From positions 62,001 to 126,000 of the forward strand of contig JADKAN010000003.1 of NCBI GenBank assembly GCA_016719225.1: 64,000 bases of DNA. The letters are read 5' to 3'. Under the pieces are notes generated by a model. That model ran no database searches and had not been told where the DNA came from. It saw nothing but the letters and a program-made list of their open reading frames with translations. The DNA comes from Flavobacteriales bacterium. Lineage in GTDB: Bacteria > Bacteroidota > Bacteroidia > Flavobacteriales_F > PHOS-HE28. The position numbers and the translations under genes were made by a program. Below, piece by piece: positions 33,246 to 40,798 of this stretch (the stretch's first letter is position 1; each line of letters starts with the position of its first letter).

Positions 33246-34067
33246 ATGGACCGCCCATTACCGAACCGTCGCACCATCCGAATGCGGGGATACGATTACG
33301 CCCAAGAGGGTGCGTATTACGTGACCATCTGCACCGATGCCCGTCGCCATTGGTTCGGACACATTGCCGAGAGCGTTGTGCATCGATCATTCATTGGTGA
33401 ATTGGCCCAACAATGTTGGGACGCGATCCCGGAACACATGCCACATGTGGATATCGGGGAATTCGTGGTAATGCCAAACCATGTGCATGGCATCGTCATC
33501 ATACGCGAACGCATGGCGGACGCGCGCGGCGTCGTAGGGTCACGCCATGGCGTGCCCGATAATTCGGCACGCCATGGCGTGCCCGATGGTTCGTCACGCC
33601 ATGGCGTGCCCGGTAATTCGTCACGCCATGGCGTGCCTGGTATTCATCCCGCGGACGCACCCGACACAACGACAAACGCGTCCAACACGGATGCGATGGA
33701 TGCGCACGACCACACCGACCGTGGGATCCATTCAATACCCGATGACCACGGAACGGAAATGCGCGATGACACCGATCCGGTCGCCGACGCACATGCGCAA
33801 CATACCCGGGCGCGTCTTGACGCGCCCCTGCGGGATCAACGGAAACCGCTGGGTATCCCGCATGGCGCATTGGGCCAGATCGTGGCATCGTACAAATCGG
33901 CCGTAACACGCATTGCCTACCGGAATGATGCGTTGACCCGCGGCACGCCTGTATGGCAACAGAACTTTTGGGACCACATTATTCGTAATGACGCGGAACA
34001 TCAACGCATCGCGAATTACATCCGCAACAATCCGAAGAATTGGAAGGAGGACCGGTTCAACGGTTGA
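33246..34067 (+). CDS. RAYT-type (REP-associated Y1/HUH) transposase with palindrome insert
   Basis: This 273-residue protein has the Y1 transposase core GYDYAQEGAYYVTICTDARR, the HUH motif in VVMPNHVHGIVII (about residue 80), the YKSAVTRIAYRNDALTRGTP region with candidate catalytic Tyr, and the C-terminal RIANYIRNNPKNW. Between the HUH motif and the Tyr helix lies an insert of about 100 residues of low complexity. The insert starts with four copies of a 9-residue repeat (SRHGVPDNS-like), encoded by DNA palindromes, and is rich in Asp, His and Thr. RAYTs mobilise or maintain REP palindromes in bacterial chromosomes. Confidence 0.85.
   Translation: MDRPLPNRRTIRMRGYDYAQEGAYYVTICTDARRHWFGHIAESVVHRSFIGELAQQCWDAIPEHMPHVDIGEFVVMPNHVHGIVIIRERMADARGVVGSRHGVPDNSARHGVPDGSSRHGVPGNSSRHGVPGIHPADAPDTTTNASNTDAMDAHDHTDRGIHSIPDDHGTEMRDDTDPVADAHAQHTRARLDAPLRDQRKPLGIPHGALGQIVASYKSAVTRIAYRNDALTRGTPVWQQNFWDHIIRNDAEHQRIANYIRNNPKNWKEDRFNG
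33541..33635. repeat. Four 14-bp palindromes at 27-bp period within a RAYT gene
   Basis: CACGCCATGGCGTG, a perfect palindrome, occurs at 33541, 33568, 33595 and 33622. The 27-bp period equals nine codons and keeps the frame. A further palindrome, GGGCGCGTC and GACGCGCCC around TT, lies at 33808-33827 in the same coding insert. Confidence 0.9.
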
Positions 34068-34203
34068 ACAGGTCGCCATGGGGGACTTGGCGCCTCTTCA
34101 TCCCGGCGCTCGGCTGTTTGCCGAGTGCCCTACTAGCTCCTGCCTCCTGCCAAGTGCGAACCTCTGCAACCTGGCCGGGCAACCATGCGTTCAAGGCCGT
34201 ACG

Positions 34204-34884
34204 ATGGTACTGCCCTATATGAGCGAGATCGAGGTGATGCGGGAAGCCCTGCGCGACCTGCCCACCGTGGAGCGTAAAATGCACCGCGCCAAAGAGCTGC
34301 TACGCCGCAAGCACATCAAGGGCGACCGCAAGGCGGTGCTGGTGGAACTGCACGAGTATGTCAGTCCACAAGCGAACAACTGGATGGTGGTGATGCGCCA
34401 CTGCAAGGCCGGTATACAGACCTTCCATTACGCTTGGTACCGGGGAATGGACCAGCGCATGCGTGCCATCTATGTGCGGCCCGGTGATACCACGGCCTTC
34501 CACTACAGCAAGCACGTCTTCGACCGGTACAGCGAACGCTTCAGCCCGGATGTGAACGCCGAGGAACGCTTGCGCCAGTTCTTTCTGGAGAACCACATGT
34601 ACAGCGGCCATACCGTGGACCTGATGGCCGATGTCATCGAGGACATCGTGAGCGTGAACCAAGGCTGGCTCCTAGGCGAACGCGATGAGGAGGAGAACCT
34701 CACCTACCTCACCACCTTCGTGGACCAAGGCCATTTTTTCGAAGAGCAGCACCGACTCGAGCAGAAGTTTGAAATGGACCGTCTACTGGCCGGCATGAGC
34801 CTGGGCCAGCGCATGGAATTCCTCCGCAAGCTGAAGGTCAGCCAAGTTCCGGACCAACCGGGCCGGGTGGCGAACGGGTATTGA
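34204..34884 (+). CDS. Unrecognised cytoplasmic protein with a paralogue fragment nearby
   Basis: This protein has 226 residues from ATG 34204 (ATG 34219 is an alternative). There is no signal peptide or membrane helix. Notable segments are a basic helix (KMHRAKELLRRKHIKGDRKA), a beta-rich core (WMVVMRHCKAGIQTFHYAWY, then PGDTTAFHYSKHVFDRYSER) and a charged C-terminal helix (FFEEQHRLEQKFEMDRLLAG). His-rich AFHYSKHVFDRYSERF could be catalytic, but I recognise no family. A C-terminal fragment of a second copy lies at 32520-32746, so this is a duplicated accessory gene. Confidence 0.6.
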   Translation: MVLPYMSEIEVMREALRDLPTVERKMHRAKELLRRKHIKGDRKAVLVELHEYVSPQANNWMVVMRHCKAGIQTFHYAWYRGMDQRMRAIYVRPGDTTAFHYSKHVFDRYSERFSPDVNAEERLRQFFLENHMYSGHTVDLMADVIEDIVSVNQGWLLGERDEEENLTYLTTFVDQGHFFEEQHRLEQKFEMDRLLAGMSLGQRMEFLRKLKVSQVPDQPGRVANGY

Positions 34885-34950
34885 CCACCGGAGTGACTTC
34901 ATCCCGGATGAGGTCCCGTTCCGAGCGCGTGCTCAGGAACAGTAAACCGC

Positions 34951-34958
34951 TAGCTTTG
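34951..34958 (+). promoter_or_regulatory. -7 box TAGCTTTG before the secreted protein at 35067
   Basis: A perfect TAnnTTTG box lies 116 bases upstream of the ATG at 35067. A 13-codon open frame starts four bases after it (34963-35004) and might be a leader peptide or simply chance. Confidence 0.45.
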
Positions 34959-35066
34959 GATCATGAATTGCTTTCACACAGGTGCGCGTCCTGCACAAGT
35001 GTGAATTCACGGATCGGTTCAGGGATCTTCAGGCTGAAAGATTGAACAAAGTGACAGTTGATCTAC

Positions 35067-35528
35067 ATGAGAACGCACCTTGTTATCGTCATCCTGACGC
35101 TGAGCACGCTGGGCAACTTGCAAGCCCAGCGTGTCATGTCCATCCCTGAAGCCCGCGAGGCAGGCATGACGCGAGAAGGAATGGACTCGCTGTACATGAG
35201 CGCATTCAACATGCAGGACACAACGCTAGAGGCGTTCCCCGGTCAAACGGAAGTGTTCATGGCGCAATGGGACAGCACGTTGAACCATTTGAAGAGCTAT
35301 CTGATCGCTCACGGTCTGCGCTTCGAGCTTGGCCAGAAAATGACCTACCGCAGTTTCTTCAGCAAAGACGGGCACATGGAACATTTCCACCACTTGTTCA
35401 AGCCCGCCATTGACGAACGTAAGGAGAAACAATTCGATGACCTGGTCGATACATTTTTTAGATCGTTCGTCTTCCCTATGGTACCCGACCAACCGTTCCG
35501 GCAGTGCGGTACGACGGCTATGGAGTAA
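35067..35528 (+). CDS. Secreted protein of unknown function
   Basis: This 153-residue protein has a signal peptide (MRTHLVIVILTLSTLGNLQA). The mature part is mostly helical and acidic (EAREAGMTREGMDSLYMSAF, then RSFFSKDGHMEHFHHLFKPA), with a cluster of His residues (MEHFHHLF). I recognise no family. It is a single-gene unit in an accessory region. Confidence 0.6.
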   Translation: MRTHLVIVILTLSTLGNLQAQRVMSIPEAREAGMTREGMDSLYMSAFNMQDTTLEAFPGQTEVFMAQWDSTLNHLKSYLIAHGLRFELGQKMTYRSFFSKDGHMEHFHHLFKPAIDERKEKQFDDLVDTFFRSFVFPMVPDQPFRQCGTTAME

Positions 35529-35725
35529 CTCTCCCCCCACTGCCGCAAGCCTTCCGCGCCAACCAGACCCGCGTTCCACCGCGAAAGGCGGGAACGACTT
35601 GTGGCTTTTCGTTCTGGACATCTGCACGTGCATGAGATGAAGTCTCCGGACTTCACGGAACGAACTTACCACAGCCCGGAGCCTTCAGCCTGCCACCAAC
35701 ACGCCGTAGCTCGTTCGGAGTAGGC
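35529..35725. other. Stretch with no supportable gene
   Basis: No convincing coding frame, repeat or hairpin terminator is visible between the secreted protein at 35067 and the small minus-strand frame at 35726. Confidence 0.5.
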
Positions 35726-35986
35726 TTACCGATCGCCTGCATTTATACTCTTCACCTCGTCCGGATGCGCATCTTGCATCTCGAAGGTGATGTGGTTGGC
35801 GCAGATGCCATCCAAGATCAACTCGAGGCACACCCAGTTGATCGTGCGGGTCGCTCGTTCCACACCCACCTTGCACCGGGTGCCTTGTAGCATCACGTCA
35901 GCGAAGATGAATTCCTGTTCATCCCCGGCGATGGCGAAGCCAGGCAGGTCGGACACATCAACGCGTGCCTGGAAATGAAATCTCAA
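35726..35986 (-). CDS. Small hypothetical protein
   Basis: This open frame of 86 residues has a TTG start directly after an in-frame stop. The composition looks protein-like (DVSDLPGFAIAGDEQEFIFA, then TINWVCLELILDGICANHIT) with amphipathic strands, no signal peptide and no recognised family. There is no ATG in the frame, so it may be the 3' remnant of a longer gene. Bases 35987-36226 beyond it hold no gene I can support. Confidence 0.35.
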   Translation of the reverse strand: MRFHFQARVDVSDLPGFAIAGDEQEFIFADVMLQGTRCKVGVERATRTINWVCLELILDGICANHITFEMQDAHPDEVKSINAGDR

Positions 35987-36226
35987 GCCTTCTCATGGCG
36001 ATCCTCACGCTAACAGCGTCGCAACGGTGGGGACGCAGCCATCATCACGGCGCTGGGATGTTTGGCGAATGCCCATTTGCTCCGGCCTCCGTCCATGATC
36101 ACCAATTACAGGGATCGCAACGATGCGGCAGGCATGGTCACCAGGTTCTGTCTGTTCAAGTTGACCACGCCTTGCGCAGGGATCTATCGAAGAACGAAGG
36201 ACCACTGAGCGGATCCCAACTTAGGA

Positions 36227-36919
36227 TCAACGATATGGCGAATACCGCTGTTCCTCCTCAGCGTGCACCCGGTCCAATGTCCCCACCTCTACTGCGACCT
36301 TTTTGTCGCCTTTCGGGTCGTACCGGAACCCGAACTTCCGGTCGGACCGGATCTCGCCCTTGGCGGAAGCCGGACCTCGAGGAGTCACAATGTTGAAGTC
36401 GATCGAATGCAATAGGCCGTCCTTGTATTCCGTGCCGTTGATCTGCAGGTCCACGCCGAAGGGTCTTACAGCCTTCTGGATGCTGTCCAGATCCGCCAAG
36501 TCCATATACTGCGTGAAGACGACCTCCACCACATCGTTCGAGCTGTCCTGCACTGCAAGGGTGGAGGCGGGCGTGGGGCCAAAATCGCCCACTACCACCG
36601 CGAATTTGGATCCGGCTTTCGGATCGCAGATAAAGCCGAACCGGCGGTCTGGCCGGATCTCGCCCCTGGCGGAACCGGTGCCATTCGGGGTTACAATGGT
36701 GAAGTCGATCGTGCGCAACAGGCCGGCTTCGAATTTCGTGTTGTGCACCTGTAGGTCCACGCCCAAGGGTTTCATCACACGTTGAATGCTGTCCAAGGCG
36801 CCCTGGTCCATCTTCTGCGTGAAAACGACCTGCACGATCTTGTTCGTGCCGTCCTGCGCTGGAAGGGAAGTGGCGAAGGCGGTGAATGCGAGCAGTAAGC
36901 CTAGGTGGTACACGTTCAT
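36227..36919 (-). CDS. Secreted protein made of two tandem homologous repeats
   Basis: This 230-residue protein has a signal peptide (MNVYHLGLLLAFTAFATSLP). It is followed by two repeats of about 85 residues separated by a short linker. Matching segments are VVFTQKMDQGALDSIQRVMK and VVFTQYMDLADLDSIQKAVR, GVDLQVHNTKFEAGLLRTID and GVDLQINGTEYKDGLLHSID, and SARGEIRPDRRFGF and SAKGEIRSDRKFGF. About two thirds of positions are identical, so the duplication is fairly recent. I recognise no family. The repeat unit resembles a small alpha/beta domain. Confidence 0.65.
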   Translation of the reverse strand: MNVYHLGLLLAFTAFATSLPAQDGTNKIVQVVFTQKMDQGALDSIQRVMKPLGVDLQVHNTKFEAGLLRTIDFTIVTPNGTGSARGEIRPDRRFGFICDPKAGSKFAVVVGDFGPTPASTLAVQDSSNDVVEVVFTQYMDLADLDSIQKAVRPFGVDLQINGTEYKDGLLHSIDFNIVTPRGPASAKGEIRSDRKFGFRYDPKGDKKVAVEVGTLDRVHAEEEQRYSPYR

Positions 36920-37212
36920 GGTGAACTGGGTCTGATGCGGGGAGGAGGGGATCCACCGAAGGTATGGCCAAAGCGCACTTATCGGCGTGTCCTTGGACAT
37001 GGCCCACTTGGCTGCCCTCCGGCCGTCCCGCCTCTCCGAATATCCTTAGGGGCTTTCGAGAGGCGCAACAATTCGCGGCATGTTCGGGCAATACGCTTGC
37101 GCGTCTGTTGGCCCGGGATGTAATCTTGGTCATTCGGGGTGGGGGCGAACCCGTATTTCCACCTGTTCCGGGCAGCCCGGTAGTGTTCATCTTTACCCGG
37201 CCCAAAACCAGC
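36920..37212. other. Intergenic stretch with no visible feature
   Basis: This lies between divergent genes (starts at 36919 on minus and 37213 on plus). Open frames here are short and do not look protein-like. A CATCTTTA stretch near 37187 weakly resembles a -7 box for the TPR gene. Confidence 0.4.
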
Positions 37213-38682
37213 ATGAGGTACATCACATCCCGAAGCCTTCGGATTAGGAGGCCGAACACCCTTCGCCTGATCGCGCTGGCCGTTGGCTTTCTCGGTATCG
37301 GACAGGTGCACGCCCAGCCATTGGATACGCTGGGTGCCCGCTTTGTAAGGCTTCCACTGGACAGCCTGCTCCAGCGGGAGAAGACCACCACCGACCTGAG
37401 GGTCAAATGCGTGCTGATGAACGTTCTGGTCGGCAACTATCTGTACCTGGATCGCCAGGATGACTGTATGCGAGCAGCCATGCGTGCGATGGAATTGGCC
37501 GAACAGCTGAAGAACGACACCCTGATCGGCAGGGCCCAATTTTCGATCGGTGGCGCATTCGCCTTGGTCAACGATGTGAATGCCGCTTTGGCGCACTAAA
37601 ACAGGTCGTTAACGATTTATGAAAGCACCGGTGATAGTTTGGCCATGGGCTTTGTGTGTAAGGAGATCGCGGCATTGTACCGCGGGCTCGGGGATACCGA
37701 TGGATCCTTGCGCTACATGCACCGGGCGCTGGCCTATGGGATGAACCCCAAGGTCCGCGCACGAGGGATGTCCGTGATGACCAAATGCTATCTGGAATTG
37801 GGCGATCTGGATTCCGCGCTCTATTGTGCACAGCAAGCGGACATCATAAAGCGGCCGGGTGAGGATCCATATGGTTATTCCAGTTACCAAGGGAATCTCG
37901 GTGCCGTGTATGCCGCGCGCCATGAACCGGATCTTGCTGAGACCTATTTCAAGCGTGCGGTCGCCGTGGCCGATTCGTTCCATCTGCCACAGCCGCTGAT
38001 CACGGCGGCGGCCGGGTATTAGAAGTTGCTTATCGAGCAGGGCCGCACCCCGGAAGCCTTGGCAGTGGCGCGCAAGGGTTTCGAAGCCACCGAGAGCGTC
38101 CGTCAACCAAGCCTGATCGTGAAGGCCGCCGGTGCTTTGGCCGATGCGTTCCATGCGGACCGGATGGACGATAGTGCCTTCGTCTATTCCAAGCTGTGCA
38201 ACGCCTACCGGGATACGGTGACGAACACACAGAACCGGAGCCAGATGCAGAACCAGTTGTTCAGCCAGGAGCTGAAGGACCGCGAGGACGTGAAGCTGAA
38301 GGAGGAAGCCAAGGCCGAACGCTCCCACAACATCCAATTCGGCATCATCGCGCTCATCGTTATCACGCTCGGGATCTTCCTGCTCATTTTCAGTCGCACG
38401 GCGGTGGTGGGCGCGCGCGCCATCAAGAACCTCTCGCTCATCGCGCTGCTGTTGTTCTTCGAGTTCCTCAACCTGCTGTTGCACCCGCTGCTGGATCACG
38501 TCACCGATGGATCGCCGTTGTTCATGATCCTGATCATGGTAGCCATCGCTGCGCTGCTGATCCCGCTGCACCACCGTATGGATCACTTCATCACCAACAT
38601 GCTGGTGAGCAGGAACAACCGCGTGCGCTTGGAAGCGGCAAAGCGGACGATCGAGGAGCTGGGATCGGAACCGGAGAACTGA
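37213..38682 (+). pseudogene. TPR-membrane protein with two in-frame nonsense codons
   Basis: A single frame runs from ATG 37213 to TGA 38680-38682, interrupted by TAA at 37597 and TAG at 38020 with no frameshift. The product would be about 489 residues: signal-like N-terminus (LRLIALAVGFLGIGQVHAQ), TPR-like repeats (LGDTDGSLRYMHRALAYGM, LGDLDSALYCAQQADIIKR, AETYFKRAVAVADSF), then a C-terminal block with three or four hydrophobic helices (IIALIVITLGIFLLIFSRTA and LIALLLFFEFLNLLLHPLLD). It is the upstream member of a tandem pair; the intact copy follows directly. Nearly identical 3' ends (about 60 identical bases around 38416 and 39841) point to recent duplication or gene conversion. Confidence 0.8.
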
Positions 38683-40103
38683 TGATGACACGCCTACTTG
38701 GAAGGGTCCGGTACTTGGTAACAATGATCGCGTGCCTGCTGGGCTTCGCTGGTATGGCGCAGACCTACAAGGCCGAGGCTCACTTCGACTCCCTTGACAC
38801 GCGCCACGATATGTCGCGCCCGCTGCTCGAACGCTTTTGGATCACGAGCAACCATACATGGGCCTGTTTCAACCGGGGATTGAAGGAGGAAGGGATGAGC
38901 GCCGCGAAGGAGGAGTTGGAGTTGGCTGAACAGCTTGGAGTGGACACCTTGCTTTCCCACGCGAACTTGCACATAGGGGATAACTTCAGTGGTTCTGCTG
39001 ATGCAGCGCTCCAGTTGAAGTATATGTACAAGGGTTTGGACTATGCCAGGGCATCCGGCAGCCGGAACAGGATCGGCATTGCACAGAAGGGGATCGCCGT
39101 CGTTTACAAATCCTTGGGCGATCTGCCGCGTGCGCTTGACCTGTTGAAGCAGGCCATCGCCAATGTGCGGGATCCCACGGAGACCAACCGCACGTGCTGC
39201 CATCTGAGCGATTGTTACCGCTTGATGGGCCAGCCCGATTCCGCGCTCTACTATGCCCAGCGGTCGAACACCATAACCCGGCCGGCGGAGGATGAATACG
39301 GTTATGCCCGCTCCTACTATATGCTGGGTGCGGCCTATGCGGCGAAAGGGGAACGCGAACTGGCCGAGGTGCATTTCGAGCGGGCCATCGAAGTGGCCGA
39401 TTCTTTTCATGTTACGATCCCGCTCTATGGTGCATTGCTGGCGAGAGGGCGGATGAAGCTCGAAGGGAATGATGTTGCCGGGGCTATCGCTGATGGCAGC
39501 CGTGGACTGAAGGTGAGCGAGCAAGGCGGCGACCTGAGCGGCATGGTCGAATCCACTGACCTCTTGCGCAATGCATACAAGCGCGGCGGGCAGTTGGACA
39601 GTGCCTATCACTACTTCGAATTGAAGTCGACCTATGAGGACAGCTTGAAGAGCACCACCAACCTGAACAAGCTCCAGAACATGGCTTTCGAGCAGGAGCT
39701 GAAGGAAAGCGAGGATGCGAAAACGAAAGCGGAAGCGATCGCCACCCGCTCCCACAACATCCAGTTCGCCATCATCGGGCTCATCGTCATCACGCTTGGC
39801 ATCTTCCTGCTCATCTTCAGCCGCACGGCGTTGGTGGGCGCACGCGCCATCAAGAACCTCTCGCTCATCGCGCTGCTGTTGTTCTTCGAGTTCCTCAACC
39901 TGCTCCTGCACCCGCTGCTGGACAAGATCACCGACCACTCACCGCTGCTCATGCTGTTGGCCATGGTCTGCATCGCGGGCCTGCTGATCCCCCTGCACCA
40001 CCGCATGGAACACTTCATCACCAACATGCTGGTGAGCAAGAACAACCGCGTGCGCTTGGAAGCGGCGAAGCGGACGATCGAGGAGTTGGAGGGGAAAGGG
40101 TAG
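38682..40103 (+). CDS. TPR protein with C-terminal membrane domain, intact paralogue
   Basis: This is a 473-residue protein. It has a signal or anchor helix at the N-terminus (LVTMIACLLGFAGMAQ), at least five TPR-like helical repeats in residues 40-300 (including LGDLPRALDLLKQAIANVR, MGQPDSALYYAQRSNTITR and GERELAEVHFERAIEVADSF), a coiled-coil stretch, and a conserved membrane block (IIGLIVITLGIFLLIFSRTA, LIALLLFFEFLNLLLHPLLD, LIPLHHRMEHFITNMLVSKN) ending in a basic helix. Such proteins may act as sensory or scaffold proteins in Bacteroidota; the function is unknown. The start overlaps the stop of the upstream paralogue. Confidence 0.78.
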   Translation: MMTRLLGRVRYLVTMIACLLGFAGMAQTYKAEAHFDSLDTRHDMSRPLLERFWITSNHTWACFNRGLKEEGMSAAKEELELAEQLGVDTLLSHANLHIGDNFSGSADAALQLKYMYKGLDYARASGSRNRIGIAQKGIAVVYKSLGDLPRALDLLKQAIANVRDPTETNRTCCHLSDCYRLMGQPDSALYYAQRSNTITRPAEDEYGYARSYYMLGAAYAAKGERELAEVHFERAIEVADSFHVTIPLYGALLARGRMKLEGNDVAGAIADGSRGLKVSEQGGDLSGMVESTDLLRNAYKRGGQLDSAYHYFELKSTYEDSLKSTTNLNKLQNMAFEQELKESEDAKTKAEAIATRSHNIQFAIIGLIVITLGIFLLIFSRTALVGARAIKNLSLIALLLFFEFLNLLLHPLLDKITDHSPLLMLLAMVCIAGLLIPLHHRMEHFITNMLVSKNNRVRLEAAKRTIEELEGKG

Positions 40104-40195
40104 GTGCTCGGGGGGGAATGGCGGGCCGCTCCGCAGGCTGAAGACTGCGCGAGTTTCTGGGCGGTAGATCCACCCATATTCCCGATCTTCGGAAC

Positions 40196-40792
40196 ATGAC
40201 CGATCGGTTCCATCGACAGTCCAACCGGTTGAAGGGTTATGATTACACCCGTGCCGGGGCGTATTACGTCACCGTGTGCACCCCGGACAGATCGCATCTG
40301 TTCGGTGAGGTGGTGGATGAACGAATGGCGTTGAATGCATTGGGAAAGGTTGTGCAACAGTGTTGGGATGCCGTTCCGGAACACATGCCCATGGTGGTGT
40401 TGGATGAATGCATCGTAATGCCCAACCACATCCACGGCATCGTTGTGATCACGGAACAGGCGGATGTTCCACCCCCCGTAGGGGCGGGAAATTTCCCGCC
40501 CCTACGGGGGGTGGAACCGGATCCCACGGAACCACCCCCCGATGATCCGGATGCGCCACGCAAACGACCCATCGCCATCATGGTGAAGAATTCATTGGGA
40601 CACATCATGCAGACGTTCAAGGCCGCGGTATCGCGGCAGGTCTATCGGGAAGGTTTGTTGCCGCGCGGCACGCCGGTGTGGCAACGTGGATATTACGAAC
40701 ACATCATACGCAATCAGGCCGAATGGATGCGCATCGCGAAATACATCCGGGACAACCCGGCCAATTGGGAGAAGGACCGGTTCAATCGGTGA
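40196..40792 (+). CDS. Second RAYT-type Y1/HUH transposase
   Basis: This 198-residue protein has GYDYTRAGAYYVTVCTPDRS, the HUH motif in IVMPNHIHGIVVI, the FKAAVSRQVYREGLLPRGTP region and the C-terminal RIAKYIRDNPANWEKDRFNR. It is close to the transposase at 33246 in every conserved block but lacks its long insert. Instead, a 52-bp perfect DNA palindrome is read through directly after the HUH motif, giving a Pro/Gly-rich loop. It starts 92 bases after the TPR gene and ends six bases before the convergent carboxylase gene. Confidence 0.85.
   Translation: MTDRFHRQSNRLKGYDYTRAGAYYVTVCTPDRSHLFGEVVDERMALNALGKVVQQCWDAVPEHMPMVVLDECIVMPNHIHGIVVITEQADVPPPVGAGNFPPLRGVEPDPTEPPPDDPDAPRKRPIAIMVKNSLGHIMQTFKAAVSRQVYREGLLPRGTPVWQRGYYEHIIRNQAEWMRIAKYIRDNPANWEKDRFNR
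40466..40517. repeat. 52-bp perfect palindrome inside the RAYT coding sequence
   Basis: The left half starts GTTCCACCCCCCGTAGGGGC and ends GGGAAA; the right half is its exact reverse complement, starting TTTCCCGCCCC. It contains the GTAGGGGCGGG/CCCGCCCCTAC type of palindrome. The reading frame stays open through it. It would form a 26-bp stem if extruded. Confidence 0.93.
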
Positions 40793-40798
40793 TCCGGA

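Noticed and set aside
33541..33635. The four 14-bp palindromes considered as a CRISPR or an origin iteron array
   Set aside because: They lie inside an open, conserved transposase frame at a nine-codon period; no replication gene or AT-rich stretch is nearby.
37213..38682. Stop-codon reassignment (TAA and TAG read as amino acids) in the first TPR gene
   Set aside because: Other genes in the window end cleanly at TAA, TAG and TGA, and the paralogue reads normally; nonsense mutations are simpler.
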